Positions 27,801 through 36,722 of a DNA stretch of 64,000 nucleotides are shown in pieces. The DNA is taken from positions 7,144,017 to 7,208,016 of the forward strand of contig NC_088307.1 of assembly GCF_032854445.1 (NCBI RefSeq), in the 5' to 3' direction. Made by a program: the position numbers and the translations under genes. The first letter of the stretch is position 1; the number at the start of each line of letters is the position of its first letter. The notes beneath the pieces were generated by a model. That model did no database searches. It was not told the DNA's origin and saw nothing but the letters and a program-made list of their open reading frames with translations. The stretch comes from Liolophura sinensis (Eukaryota; Mollusca; Polyplacophora; Chitonida; Chitonidae).

Positions 27801-28576
27801 CACACACACACACACATGCACATTCAACCCTTACCATGTTTTATCTGTCTAAAAGAAATCTAAAAACCACATTCAGCTAATCAACTTAAGTGGTGTAGTG
27901 GTATAAGCAAAGGGCTACGTACCCGACATGCTGTCTGATGCAAGTTCAAAACCAGAGCATTACCCAACCAACAAAGGAAATCCATTCAAAAATGTATGAA
28001 CCACAAATAATACAGCAAAGAAATCTCATACACGACAATGGCAAATGACACAAAATAGAATGATAAACATTTCATTTTCGCTGTATGCAAATTGAGCATC
28101 TCCAGATCAAACTTTACACAATGAAAATTCAGTAAAAGCATGTGATCGTGGGAAAAAATATGAAGTCAGAATGCACGTGGAAGTCAACACGTAAATATGA
28201 CCCTAGTCTTTAGAACTCCCGACAAATGAAATAATATGGTATGCAAATGATAAGCTTTGATCATATGACGTCAGCAATTTGATGTTCAAATGCCTTTAAA
28301 AACTAATATTTGTTGTAACCAGTTTGTTAGCGATGCTTGACACTGAGGGAATGTAAATTAAACACCAGAGTTAGAGTGCACTTAAATCCTCCAGCTCCAG
28401 CATCTCCCCCTTAGTTTTTTGTTTTGTTGTTGTTGTTCTTGTTGTTTTAAAACTAACGGACTTTACCTGGTTTCTTTCCCGAATACAGCCAACTCCACGT
28501 CCTTGACATGAGTTGTGTCATTCTCCCTATTGCCTGTGCCAAACAAAAACGACACTGCTCGTGACCAAGTCGACAT
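13523..28576 (-). CDS. 5' part of an unidentified EF-hand-like protein gene (three coding exons; 3' end not found)
   Basis: Three exons join in phase. Exon 1 (28467-28576) starts with ATG and encodes MSTWSRAVSFLFGTG..., with donor CAG|GTAAAG. Exon 2 (25615-25724, acceptor TTTCAG, donor AAG|GTAGGA) encodes ...RDLLVIFKRH..., ...LRNALENIGLYPSASQ. Exon 3 (13523-13637, acceptor TTGTATTTCAG, donor GTAAGT) encodes VCEMVCCARG..., DYLTFGEFCVLTADLL. The phases are 2, 1 and 2, consistent throughout. The pattern 'LRNALENIGLYPS' followed by 'YLTFGEFCVL' resembles a paired EF-hand helix arrangement. The calcium-ligand loops look degenerate, so calcium binding is doubtful. I do not recognise the family. An upstream in-frame ATG at 28645 could lengthen the start. 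Intron 2 is about 12 kb and carries satellites derived from its own splice junctions. Later exons may lie below 13523 or outside the window. The splice structure is seen in the sequence; the EF-hand assignment is inference. Confidence 0.62.
13576..14945 (-). repeat. 163-bp satellite derived from the acceptor end of exon 3 (about eight copies)
   Basis: Units recur every 163 bp and are nearly identical. Read on the minus strand, each carries the polypyrimidine/acceptor 'ttgtatttcag', about 60 nt matching the first part of exon 3, and about 100 nt of upstream intron. The first (real) copy runs on into the rest of exon 3; the others break off after 'gtcattacctgac'. Single-base variants such as 'taagtctg'/'taactctg' and 'ccccctgg'/'ccctctgg' are shared by neighbouring units, which suggests local homogenisation. 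Confidence 0.9.
14946..16380. other. Intronic stretch without recognised features
   Basis: AT-rich sequence within intron 2 of the EF-hand-like gene. It contains a G-run at about 15258-15270 and many 'ctttaaaaactga'-like degenerate strings between 15400 and 15850. I see no gene. Confidence 0.5.
16395..16830. repeat. 98-bp tandem repeat, about four copies
   Basis: The string 'accgtagatatggtaataac' or a near match recurs every 98 bp (16501, 16599, 16697, 16795). Units also share 'gctgacctgtcacttgtcac' and 'tctttctacctggtctcatt'. The last unit is more diverged. Confidence 0.9.
16863..17060 (+). mobile_element. MITE-G copy
   Basis: It starts with 'gtaattcttaaaccttttgt' and contains 'tgcaaggtgtttattcaagc' and 'attctgtgttgattgataaa', as in the other MITE-G copies. 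Confidence 0.65.
17061..19685. other. Intronic stretch with little recognisable content
   Basis: No exon could be supported. A short SINE-A-like piece lies near 18370-18440 ('gagctctgccctgttttctc', 'ccaccataatg'). The rest is AT-rich sequence inside intron 2 of the EF-hand-like gene. Confidence 0.4.
19686..19880 (+). mobile_element. MITE-G copy
   Basis: It begins 'ctgtaattctccaacctttt' and carries the family blocks 'gcaaaggtgttttttaagca' and 'ttttgtgaaacctcgaaac'. Confidence 0.65.
20105..20451 (-). mobile_element. SINE-B, near full length
   Basis: The minus strand starts with a tRNA-like head: a 'tagctaagttggtagagcg' A-box region, then 'ccgcttcgg' and a B-box-like 'ggatctacc' in the plus-strand view. 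The body includes 'ggacggatttccacctctct' and the tail end 'gtatttaacaatttttcagt'. It is the same family as 24845-25203 and 56621-56966. Confidence 0.85.
20705..20865 (+). mobile_element. MITE-G copy
   Basis: It begins 'cagtaatcctccaacctttt' and contains 'tttattcaagcatattctga' and 'tctgtgcagactgataaaat'. Confidence 0.65.
20866..22378. other. Intronic stretch; A-rich tracts only
   Basis: No exon could be supported. A T/A-rich block with long A runs lies at 21170-21400, and a (TA)n tract at 21797-21833. Confidence 0.4.
21797..21833. repeat. (TA)n microsatellite
   Basis: About 18 uninterrupted TA units. Confidence 0.95.
22379..22558 (-). mobile_element. SINE-A, copy lacking the head
   Basis: The sequence runs from 'tttatttatttgattggta' through 'ctcaagaatatttcacttat' and 'ggaaaccgggcagagcccgg' to 'gaagccagcatgagctgga', and then stops before the tRNA-like head. 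Confidence 0.88.
23330..23560 (+). repeat. Dispersed repeat family C, diverged copy
   Basis: It contains 'gggtggaggaaactcaggtg', 'cagggaaaaccatcactggc', 'aagtggttcaag' and 'attgtcaccaaggcctgc'. The same ordered blocks occur at 32620, 50335, 58530 and 63290. Confidence 0.6.
23727..25614 (-). repeat. 55/110-bp satellite derived from the donor end of exon 2, interrupted by SINE-B
   Basis: Left of the SINE (23727-24844) the array is built of 110-bp units, each made of two related halves of about 55 bp. Right of it (25204-25614) it is simpler 50-55-bp units. On the minus strand the right-hand units read 'atccctcagcttcacaag' then 'gtaggatgtgtttgtcatta', which matches the end of exon 2 (25615 onwards) and the start of intron 2. 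Units thus carry a repeated GTAGGA donor-like site. Left units have diverged, for example 'tcatgaggtaggata'. Confidence 0.9.
24845..25203 (-). mobile_element. Full-length SINE-B with a perfect 15-bp target-site duplication
   Basis: The element is flanked by 'ccctagagcaagagt' at 24830-24844 and again at 25204-25218, a perfect duplication of satellite sequence. The minus-strand head reads 'gatagcacagttggtagagc' followed by 'gtccgcttcgggaccgg' and a B-box-like 'agatccagg'. The tail end reads 'gtcgtactcaacaatttttc' on the plus strand. The insertion occurred after the satellite array had formed. Confidence 0.95.
26540..27530 (-). repeat. 223-bp tandem array built from a tRNA-derived unit (about 4.4 copies)
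   Basis: 'gggattgatcc' recurs at 26564, 26787, 27009, 27232 and 27455, a period of 222-223 bp. Read on the minus strand each unit contains a tRNA-like stretch: 'tggtggcagaatggttagag', 'gaggagaccc', and B-box-like 'ggggatcaatccca'. The unit thus looks like a tRNA-headed SINE fragment (family D, compare 31022-31360) that was amplified in tandem. Confidence 0.88.
27885..27960 (+). other. tRNA-like relic
   Basis: 'gtggtgtagtggtataagc' resembles an A box and 'gcaagttcaaaaccagagc' a B box, about 40 nt apart. No stable cloverleaf with paired acceptor ends is obvious. It is probably a SINE head or tRNA pseudogene rather than a functional tRNA. Confidence 0.3.
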
Positions 28577-28766
28577 TTGGTCAGTTTTCTGTTGCGAATT
28601 CCATCTTTGGGGATACCGCCCGTTGTTGCGACACTTTCCTTTCACAATCTTTCTCGCCTTCAGGCCACCGAAGATTTCTGAGCTAAGGGAGTATACTCTT
28701 CATGTATACTTTGTATTCGTGGTGTCGTAAGCACTTGTCCAGTAGTCCAGATTACGGTACTTTCAC

Positions 28767-28803
28767 ATCTTTTATGATTATTATTATTATTATTATTATT
28801 ATT
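28767..28803. repeat. (ATT)n microsatellite
   Basis: About eleven ATT units, about 190 bp upstream of exon 1 of the EF-hand-like gene. Confidence 0.9.
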
Positions 28804-30190
28804 TGTGCTTAGTTAAGCTCTGCAGTTTATTGCTTCTTTGGTTCATTGGTATTCTAAGGTTACCGGTATCATTTCTTTGACTAAAACAACTGTTTCAAAA
28901 TAAACAGCAGAGAAAGCCCAGACCTATACATGTGTGCAGTTTCATCAACATCTAAAAGTCCGCACCAGAAAGGCTACTGAGGTAGCATAATGCTACCTTT
29001 TTGGTTCGAGAATGACAAAAATGTATTTTCATCATATCTAAGTTTCAGGCTAATTATTATGCATCTACACTAGTCCTGCACTGAGGGTCTCCGGAGGAGA
29101 GCTGTTCTGTTTTCAAGGGAAAGGAAATAAATATAGATACAGTTACAGTATAGATACAGCAATTGAGATGAAGAGTTCAAGAGGGAAAGCGTTGGTGACT
29201 GCAAATGAGAAATATTTCTTGCCAGTTAGTCATGTCAAATGATGTTGATAGAAACAGGCAATGCTCTGCACTTCTGTCCTATCTGGTGAAGAATGAAGTG
29301 GCGATTTTAATTAGAATCATTTAAAACATCCTGATCACACCCACACCTCAGTGATGGAACTGGCCTTGGTCAATCAAAGACCAACATTCACACACAGTTT
29401 CATCCAAATTCCTCCATGACATTTTCCGTACAGGTTCTGACTCAAACACAGGAAGACAAGTACAAACTTCCTGGTAGGAGATAATAAAAAAAAGCAAAAT
29501 CAATAGTTATCAAAACCATCAAATCTATAGTGCCAGTCTATCTCAATAAGCTAGTCTATTATTAAATTCCAGGCTACCGGAAACATAAACCGCGGTTTGT
29601 CTGTTAATTGGGCGTTTACTGTGATTCTTTATTCGCTGATTTTTATTGCTGGAAAGCATGCATCCACTTTCTACAAACGAATTACTAGTGTGGTTGCTCC
29701 TTACTGTATAACCAGGCTTTATTGATGACATAAATGTGACTGTCGCTCCGTTCAGATAACCATCGGGATATGACGTCCTTTTTAACAAAAAATAACTGCG
29801 CTTTTATATATAGTACTTCTCACAAAAATTACCCCGCTTCCAAGCCAACGATGTAATTACAAAAGGTCTGACCAGTGCAATTTACCTTTATTGTTTCTTT
29901 TGGGTACAGTATTAGCTACTTGGCAATTGCATTACTGCCATGAAAGCAACACAATATATTATTTGCTCGAATCTCGCGGTGGGATTTTATATCGTATATA
30001 GTTTCATCCCGCATCAGATAAAATACTCTGTTTCTCATTGGGCAATAATGGCCACGTGAGGGTACAGATATATCCTCGAATACTGGAGACGACGTCAAAT
30101 GTGTCCGCTGAGTATAGGTTATCTCCATTGGTTGAGTTGGTAACATAATGATCACATCGATGAAGCGATTCACCTATACATTGGCCCAAA
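28804..30190. other. Intergenic stretch without recognised features
   Basis: No gene, array or element could be supported. Reading frames on both strands here lack protein features. Confidence 0.4.
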
Positions 30191-30193
30191 TCT

Positions 30194-30642
30194 AAGCTGG
30201 GTGTTCTTACGGTAACGCCCAGCTTCGGTGTTGCCTCTCTTCTCAGAAAGAAATTTGTTTATGCCAAAAATTTAAAATCAAAAACGGATTTCACATTGGC
30301 CTATATTTTATATATAGTCCTTACAAGGATACTTTGCGGGGCATGCAATTCTTAAAGAGAATGTTAGGTAGGATAAAATTTTCGCCTTGCCCGAAGTTGA
30401 AAAGAAAATTCCAAATATGGCAGATGTTGATTAGAGTTGTCCGATTCGAAAGTTTAAAGGGCTGGATCACTGTAGAAAGATGGTTTATTAGTGCTGGCTT
30501 TGACATATTACATTTCTTGCGTTTTATAGGGAATCAATGGATAGCAAAAATAAGGGGCGGTTCGAGCCATTTTTTTTGTGAAATTGTCCGGGTGGAAGTC
30601 TATATGACCGACGCTGGGCGTTTCGGTAGGAACGTCCAGTTT
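30194..30642. mobile_element. Possible small element with a self-palindromic motif at each end
   Basis: The left motif (30194-30230) and right motif (30606-30642) are inverted copies of each other. Each is also an imperfect palindrome: 'aagctgggtgttc' pairs with 'aacgcccagctt' on the left, and 'gctgggcgttt' with 'aacgtccagttt' on the right. The 375 bp between them holds no convincing coding sequence. This may be a MITE-like element; the outer limits are not defined by a target duplication. Confidence 0.5.
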
Positions 30643-31021
30643 AGCTTTGGAGTACGCATACATCGGTCTATTGCACTGAACTGATGGGTCTTCGCAGGAT
30701 AAATTCGTTACATGGTTACTCAGTGATAGGATACGGGAAAATATGGTGTAAGTTACCTTCATGACTGACAAGGATTACTGACACCATATATTTGCATATT
30801 CTATCACTGAATAACTATGTAACTAATGATACAAGAATGTATATGGAAAGCACATGCCCACATATACTCTGGGTATTTATTCGACACTCCAAATCCAGAC
30901 TTCCCACAAATTTTGATTTGAATTCGCTTTAAACGTAATACACATATAGTGTCCTGTATTTCCTGACGATAATGGACGTGTGGCATAATTCACGTCGAAA
31001 TGTAAAATGAGTGAATCAATG

Positions 31022-31360
31022 GATGAATGGTTTAGTTTGGGTTTTAACGTCGTATTCCGGTACTTAACAATTCTTCAGTCATAGGAGTGAATACTGTGTC
31101 TTCTTGCAGTAAGGCGAGTCCATGCTGTATAGTGTCATGCCGAAGATACCTGACATGATACGAGACCCAGTCACATTATACTGACGTCAGGCCAACCAGT
31201 CCTGTTACTTTGCTCTAATACCTATTTGCTGCTCGCCAAACGAGACGGCAGTTGGCAGCAACAAGTACAATTTTTGAAAGTCTTTGATATTACCAGACCA
31301 GGTTTGATCCCAGGTCTACCGATTTAGAGACGGGCCTTCTAACCATTAGGCCACCGAAAC
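31022..31360 (-). mobile_element. SINE family D, near full length
   Basis: The minus strand begins with a tRNA-like head ('ggcctaatggttagaaggcc', then 'cctgggatcaaacctgg'). The tail end matches the SINE-B type end ('gggttttaacgtcgtattcc', 'aacaattcttcagtcat'). SINE-B and family D thus share a 3' end but differ in the head and body. Confidence 0.75.
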
Positions 31361-32619
31361 GATCGTCAAAATCGTGTAACGAACACTATATATACCATGA
31401 TATATTCGTATTATGTAGGTTGTTGCCAGACCTTCCCCCCGGAGGAGGGAAGGTCTCCTCCGGAGGGGAAGCCAGTCTGAGGTGAAGAGTTACATGCATT
31501 TACAATGATCTATCACACAAATCAAGTAAGCGAAAACGTTAAGTAAGTAAATAAATATCTCCACTCCCTGCCTGGTGTCTGCCAGCTTGGCTCTCCAATG
31601 AGGTGCGTGACGACCGACTTTCTGTACAAATTATGGTGATGTGAGTGAAAAATGTTGGAAGCCTTTAAACTTTAAAATGCGGCTTAGACAATTGAAAAAA
31701 AATCGAATAAACATAGAGTAACTCACAAAGACATGTAATTAATTTAAGAAGAAAGGTGCATATGAAATATAGAGCTTTGTCGTATTTTGTGGAATTCGAC
31801 AAGCAGATACAACAAATCGTGCTGTTTGATCTTGGTTTACTTAGGCAGAACTAACAAGCGGAACCGAAGTTGTCAGGCAAAATCGATTGCTTTGGAAGAT
31901 AGAGGTTTGGTTAAGGCATGCCGTGCAGCATAATAAGAACTATATAGCGGAAACAAATGTCATCTGAAAGTCACTGTTGACTGAAGTTAGTCAACAGTTC
32001 TGTGGGAAGTAAAGATCAGCTCTCTTGATTACTGCGAGTTGATGCACACCTTTACGATCAATTCGGATTTAAGTGTTTATTCATACAAGTCAGTCGCGCT
32101 GCGCCATCGACATGGCGTTTTATCACGCGACATACTCGTTTTGGTAAATGTAAGTCTTCAGCGCCTGTAAATGGGCTCTGATCTACGTTCTGCTTTTACC
32201 CTCTGCTGTTAATATCCTTATATATTCATTTTCACAAAACACACCGAAAGATTTAAAATTCCAAAAACGAATATTTATTTATTTGATCGATGTTTATTGT
32301 ACTAAAGACTACAACATCCAAACCAAAACTATAGAGCAGCGTTGACTGTGTGATAAGTGGTTGGAAAATGGCCACAGAACTTTCCCCATATATATATGTA
32401 TATACCCATGCATGGGTGGAGGAAACAGGAGTTAATATGATGTTAATATAACATCATATATTATGATTTATGTATGACACGAGAAATGAAAACATGCGTA
32501 TCTAAACTACCCTCCATGGATAGGGTACGATATTCTGGCTTTCTGTGAACACTTAACTTATAACTGATTGGTTGATTCATTGACTGATTGATTAATTAAT
32601 GGATTGATTGATTAATTGG
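31361..32619. other. Intergenic stretch
   Basis: No gene was found. A CCGGAGG-rich inverted pair lies near 31428-31470 ('ccttccccccggaggaggga' followed by 'aggtctcctccggagggg') and resembles a rearranged piece of SINE-A. A short SINE-A tail-like piece lies at 32272-32312. Confidence 0.4.
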
Positions 32620-32860
32620 TTTAGTCACCGGTATTTGATCTTTATTTAACGCCATATATACTTAATAACTTTTCACTTGTACTCAGTTTTGTATGGGTGC
32701 AGGAAATCGTAAAGCCTAGGGTAAACCATGTACTGATCTTCGGCAAATCACTGATGAACCTGTCCGTATGTGAAGTACAAGTAGATATATACACACCATA
32801 TTGGTGGAAGACAAGTGGTCTTCAACGACCGTTGGGCAGCATGCAAATGGCCGAGATGTA
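32620..32860 (+). repeat. Dispersed repeat family C copy
   Basis: It contains 'gtatgggtgcaggaaatcgt', 'agggtaaaccatgtactgat', 'ccatattggtggaagacaag' and 'tggtcttcaacgaccgt' in the family order. Confidence 0.7.
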
Positions 32861-32869
32861 TTGAGTTCA

Positions 32870-33660
32870 CTTAATGATATCATAAAATGGATTGATAATA
32901 TGATGAATTGGATTTAAGATACCATCTATTCATTCCATGATATCAGGAATACTAAGCATTTCTTAATGTCTGGAATTCATTTCATGATATCATTAAAGAT
33001 GGCGAATCTTTCCCAGACTTCGTTGCGTAGCATTTGCCGCCAATTCACTCGTCTAGACGAGTAGTGGGCGAAATACGCATGTCCGTGAACCGTAGAATTA
33101 AGTCCGTACGAACTTTTTTGAAATCTTTAAGCCTCGTGACTTGAGAGTTAAATTTACATATTTTTCTGCACTTCCCAGGTTAAGACTCTTATGCTTCAAT
33201 CTGTCAGCACCACGTTGTCAAACAACATAAAAGTTATGAAAATAGCAAAAAAAGTTTTAATAGCAAAAAAGACCTAATAATATTTTTTTATAGCAATCAT
33301 GGGGCATTCATGTCCTTTCGTTCACCATACTGAAAGATATCTTGAAATGAATTTGTGATATCATGAATTCAAATTGTGATATGTTGAGATGAATTCGTGA
33401 TATCTGGAGATGATTTGAACATATTAAGTCACAGTCTACATTTATTGATATCTTTACTTTTGTTCTTGATGTCTTTAAATTTTTTTCTGATATCTGTAAA
33501 GTATTTCATGAAATTTTAAAAACGCATGCACATATCAGTAAGCGATTTCAAGATATCCGAAATGATTCAATGATATCAAGAATAAATTTATGATATCTTA
33601 AATTTTTTTACTGATATCATTAAATGAATTGAAGACATCTTAAATTACTTTAACATATCA
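32870..33660. repeat. Degenerate repeat with an ATGATATC core, split by unrelated sequence
   Basis: Strings such as 'tgatatcataaaatg', 'ccatgatatcagg', 'catgatatcattaaa', 'gatatcatgaattc' and 'ctgatatcattaaatg' recur at irregular spacing of about 25-40 bp in 32870-33000 and 33330-33660. GATATC is self-complementary and many units can pair with neighbours. The part at 33000-33320 lacks the motif and contains a palindrome at 33041-33073. Confidence 0.65.
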
Positions 33661-34610
33661 AAACATTTTAATTGAAAGGTAAAACGGCTTGCCATACGGC
33701 CGCACCAGTGATCGTATACAGTCAGCAGCTTATTGTCACTATGCAAGGACCCACATATGATCTTCTCCAATATCAACCAACAATTTATAGTTTTCTCTCC
33801 CTCTCTCTCTATATATATATATATGCACCTGCACTCGCATCCTCCAAATATATAAATCACTTCTTCTCTGCATTCATGGTTTTTGTCATCAATGACCGAT
33901 AGTAGTACAGATGGGACAATCCGTGGCGTTTTTGTGGAGGCATTTGTGGAGGCATTTGCATATCGTTGAGTCCGCGCTCTCATGAGCGAGGCGCATGCGC
34001 GTGACGCCACTCGTCACGTGAGGCCCGCCAAAGGACCAATGAGCGCAGCTCTTTCAGTTCTCGCGCCAAAACTGACCGATGAGGTGCGTGACGTCACGCG
34101 TGACTTGCGAGAGCAGCTACTTCAGCTCCATTTCGTGCCCAAAGGGACCCATGGGTGACCACGTGGTGTTGGCGCCTGAGGTGTGTCGTTGAGTCCGCTA
34201 ATTCGCGAGTCGGCTTGACAGCACTGTCCCGGCCGAGGACCTGACCTCCACCCCGCTACCCACCACGGTGTTTACCGCCGAGCAGGACACGTCCACGGAC
34301 CAAGCCATCACTCCCCGGTTGAAGTTTACGGGATTTCCCAGTTGACCCCAACTCCGCCGGCGTCACCGACGATCGCTCCCTAACAACACTTCGTCGGTAC
34401 CGATCAACGTTTCCACACCCGTCAATTCTTCACCCAACACGGCGCGGCGCGACAGCAGCAGCAGCAGCGGCAGTAGCAGTCCGTCTACCTCGCCCTCCCC
34501 GCCCGCGGTGACGGCGGCGGTGACCCTAGCGACCTCCCGCACTGTACCTCACCCTCACCAGTACGACCAGTCGAACCGACTCACCCAGCCTCTCCATCCA
34601 TGGATACTCG

Positions 34611-35100
34611 ATGGGGGCATCGCCAGTGAACCGACGACCCATGTTTGTGAAACGGTTGGTGGAGTACGCTCAAGCTCTCATTTACCCACGTCCGCAGCGC
34701 GTCGTCTGGTGTTACGGGGAGCGGCAGCCGTTGTACACCACGTTACCCAATGTTCGGTTTGGCGTGCCCAGCCCGTCAGCATTTGACCCGGGAAAGCGGA
34801 CGTTAGTCGTCGTGGATGATTTGATGGCCGAAGCGGACAAACGCGTGACAAAACTCTTTGCCAAAGGCAGCCACCACCGCAGCTTGGTGTACATCGTGCA
34901 GAACTTGTTCAACAAAGATCATCACACCATCAGTCTGAACGCACACTACCTGGTGTTGTTTAAAAACCCGCGAGACGCATCTCAAATTACCACGATCGCT
35001 AAACTGATGGCTCTGGGGCGAACGCAGTATTAGGCGTTTGAGGATGCCACCGCCGAACCTCACGGGTATTTCCTGGTGGATTTCAAGCAAGCCACACCCC
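34611..35100 (+). pseudogene. Broken virus-type genome-packaging ATPase (FtsK/HerA, A32-like) relic
   Basis: The reading frame at 34611-35033 contains a Walker-B-like 'LVVVDDLM', then 'LFAKGSHHRSLVYIVQNLF', and 'ISLNAHYLVLFKNPRD'. This order is typical of DNA-packaging ATPases of Polinton/adintovirus and large DNA viruses. Breaks: the region where a P-loop is expected reads GASPVNRRPMF, without the Gly-Lys-Ser/Thr signature. The similarity to upstream sequence shifts frame near the G-run at 34613. An in-frame TAG at 35031-35033 interrupts recognisable C-terminal sequence that continues to about 35100. Upstream (34380-34600) is a Ser/Pro-rich open stretch in a neighbouring frame. It is non-functional as it stands. 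Confidence 0.6.
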
Positions 35101-35110
35101 ACCACCTAAT

Positions 35111-35392
35111 AATTTCAATTTTGATATTGTAAATTATCCTTATTTAGATAGCAATATACCAAAGGGTCCTGCATATGGCGTATACATATCTCGCCTTGTA
35201 GCATTTGTCAGATCTTGCGTTAATTGTGATGACTTTAATCTGCGTCACAAGTTGTTAGTTCAAAAACTAGTTTGTCAAGGATACTCCATCAAACGCCTTC
35301 GTTCTAAGTTTCTCAAATTTTACAATGACTATAACACTCTCGTTGGCAGGTATAGACAGAGCGTTCAGAATCTATGGCGATCTGCATTGTGA
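35111..35392 (+). pseudogene. C-terminal fragment of a retroelement reverse transcriptase protein
   Basis: An open stretch of 93 codons before TGA reads 'NFNFDIVNYPYLDSNIP', 'YGVYISRLVAFVRSC', 'DDFNLRHKLLVQKLV' and 'GYSIKRLRSKFLKFYNDYN'. I recognise this as the segment after the catalytic core in reverse-transcriptase proteins that are abundant in marine invertebrate genomes. The exact clade is uncertain. There is no start codon and the catalytic motifs are missing. It begins within 15 bp of the end of the ATPase relic, so it is either an insertion or a junction between two old elements. Confidence 0.6.
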
Positions 35393-35540
35393 TCAACCAC
35401 ATAGACGGCGCTGTTATCCCCATGTACATATCTATCACGTACATGGTATTTAACAACACAGATGGCGCTGGTTGCCCAGTGTAACCGTCTATCTTGTATG
35501 TCATGTGTAACATCATAGATGGCGCCTCTTGTGGCATGAG
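35390..35540. repeat. Short tandem repeat of about 62 bp, three diverged units
   Basis: 'cacatagacggcgctg', 'cacagatggcgctgg' and 'catagatggcgcctc' recur about 62-65 bp apart, with related sequence between them. Confidence 0.6.
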
Positions 35541-36124
35541 ATCTTTAAATATTAACGGGAAAGACGTAATCGTCCGTTACTTTTGAATCACAGTCTGATC
35601 GGTTAGGGTCTGTAACGCTCGTCATTCTGTATCTAATACCGCTTAACCTGGGGCTAGGGGCCGTAAAGGTAGCCATGCTCATTACATCAGCATGATGCCT
35701 TCATGAACAGTTACAATTAAAGCGCGACTAAGATACTTGTTTAATTGTTATTTGACCTGGAACTCATTCACGGACTACGAATATGAACTTTGATATGGAA
35801 TTCTTTCCTGGAAAATTCATTGTCTGCCCGGCATCATTGAAAACTGATGACCGCTTCTCTCTTGTGTGTTACCGACTTTATTTTTTATTTGTATAATTTC
35901 TTACATACCTTTGTCTTTGGGAGTTAGTGTTAAACGTTGTTTTGGAATGGATCTTGCGATTATCGACTTGGAACGCCTTTTACGGACTACGAATGGTATA
36001 TGAATGTCGGACTTGACGCTTATATTTAAAGTGTACCACTTCGAAAGCAGTTCTCCAGTGAATCTCAAGTATTGAAAATTGAACCATTCATGGTACGAAA
36101 TAGGTCATGTGTTCACACTGCATC

Positions 36125-36215
36125 ACATTACACGTACATGCACCCTAATGACTCCTTCGTCGTCATATGACTGAAAAATTGTTGAGTACGACGTTAAACC
36201 CCAAGCACTCACTCA
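36125..36215 (+). mobile_element. SINE-B 3' end fragment
   Basis: 'atgactccttcgtcgtcata', 'tgactgaaaaattgttgagt' and 'acgacgttaaaccccaagc' followed by 'actcactcattcactcc' are the end of SINE-B. It lies inside the 33900-36722 element. Confidence 0.85.
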
Positions 36216-36722
36216 TTCACTCCGTATGATGAATATGTCGATTTTAGTCAACGGCCTTCAGGTATATGTACAAAAAAAAAAACATCACATGAGTTCTGTA
36301 AATACGCCTAGGCTATCTGGAAAGCTGAAAATTACACAAATCCAACGAATACACTATCGCTGACATCGCCTTGACAACAGGCATTTTCCTATGTAATATT
36401 TTGCGGGATGAATTTCTTCACCCACCCTCCTTGCAACCAGGGGAATCACGTGGTCCCTAGCTTCTGGATTGTCTTATAGAATAGCTTATAATTTCACACA
36501 TTTACCTGTTTGTATCGGTATTCATACGTTTTCAAGTATGTGCAGAAGCAATTAGCGATATGCGATTACCTAGCGAGCATTATGGCACGTGTCTCGCTCT
36601 ACGCGCGGACTCAATGACATACCTTCATCGCTCATTCCGTTGGCCCGCATCGCATCGATATGCAAATGCCTCCCCAAATGCCTCCCCAAAACGACAAAAC
36701 GATTGCCCTTTCTATACTACTA

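Larger units (their letters stand above)
25725..28466. other. Intron 1 of the EF-hand-like gene
   Basis: It contains the 223-bp array, a tRNA-like relic at 27885-27960 and a short (CA)n tract near 27800. The remaining sequence (25725-26540 and 27960-28466) shows no recognisable exon. Confidence 0.5.
33900..36722. mobile_element. 2.8-kb element with inverted ends carrying virus-type and retroelement remains
   Basis: The left end (33900-33976) and right end (36604-36722) are diverged inverted repeats. Both read inward 'tagtagta...', a 'ggaggcatttg' pair, then 'catttgcatatcg' and 'ttgagtccgcg'; the right arm has about 40 extra bases before the last block. The 33940-35100 interior is clearly GC-richer than its surroundings and holds palindromes such as 'gcgtgacgtcacgcg'. 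Inside are an ATPase relic and a reverse-transcriptase fragment. No matching target duplication is visible, so the exact ends are uncertain. It could be a decayed Polinton/adintovirus-like element or a composite of several insertions. Confidence 0.6.

Noticed and set aside
30334-30684. 116-codon plus-strand open frame
   Set aside because: No recognisable domain or splice context. It overlaps the paired palindromes, and the opposite strand is equally open.
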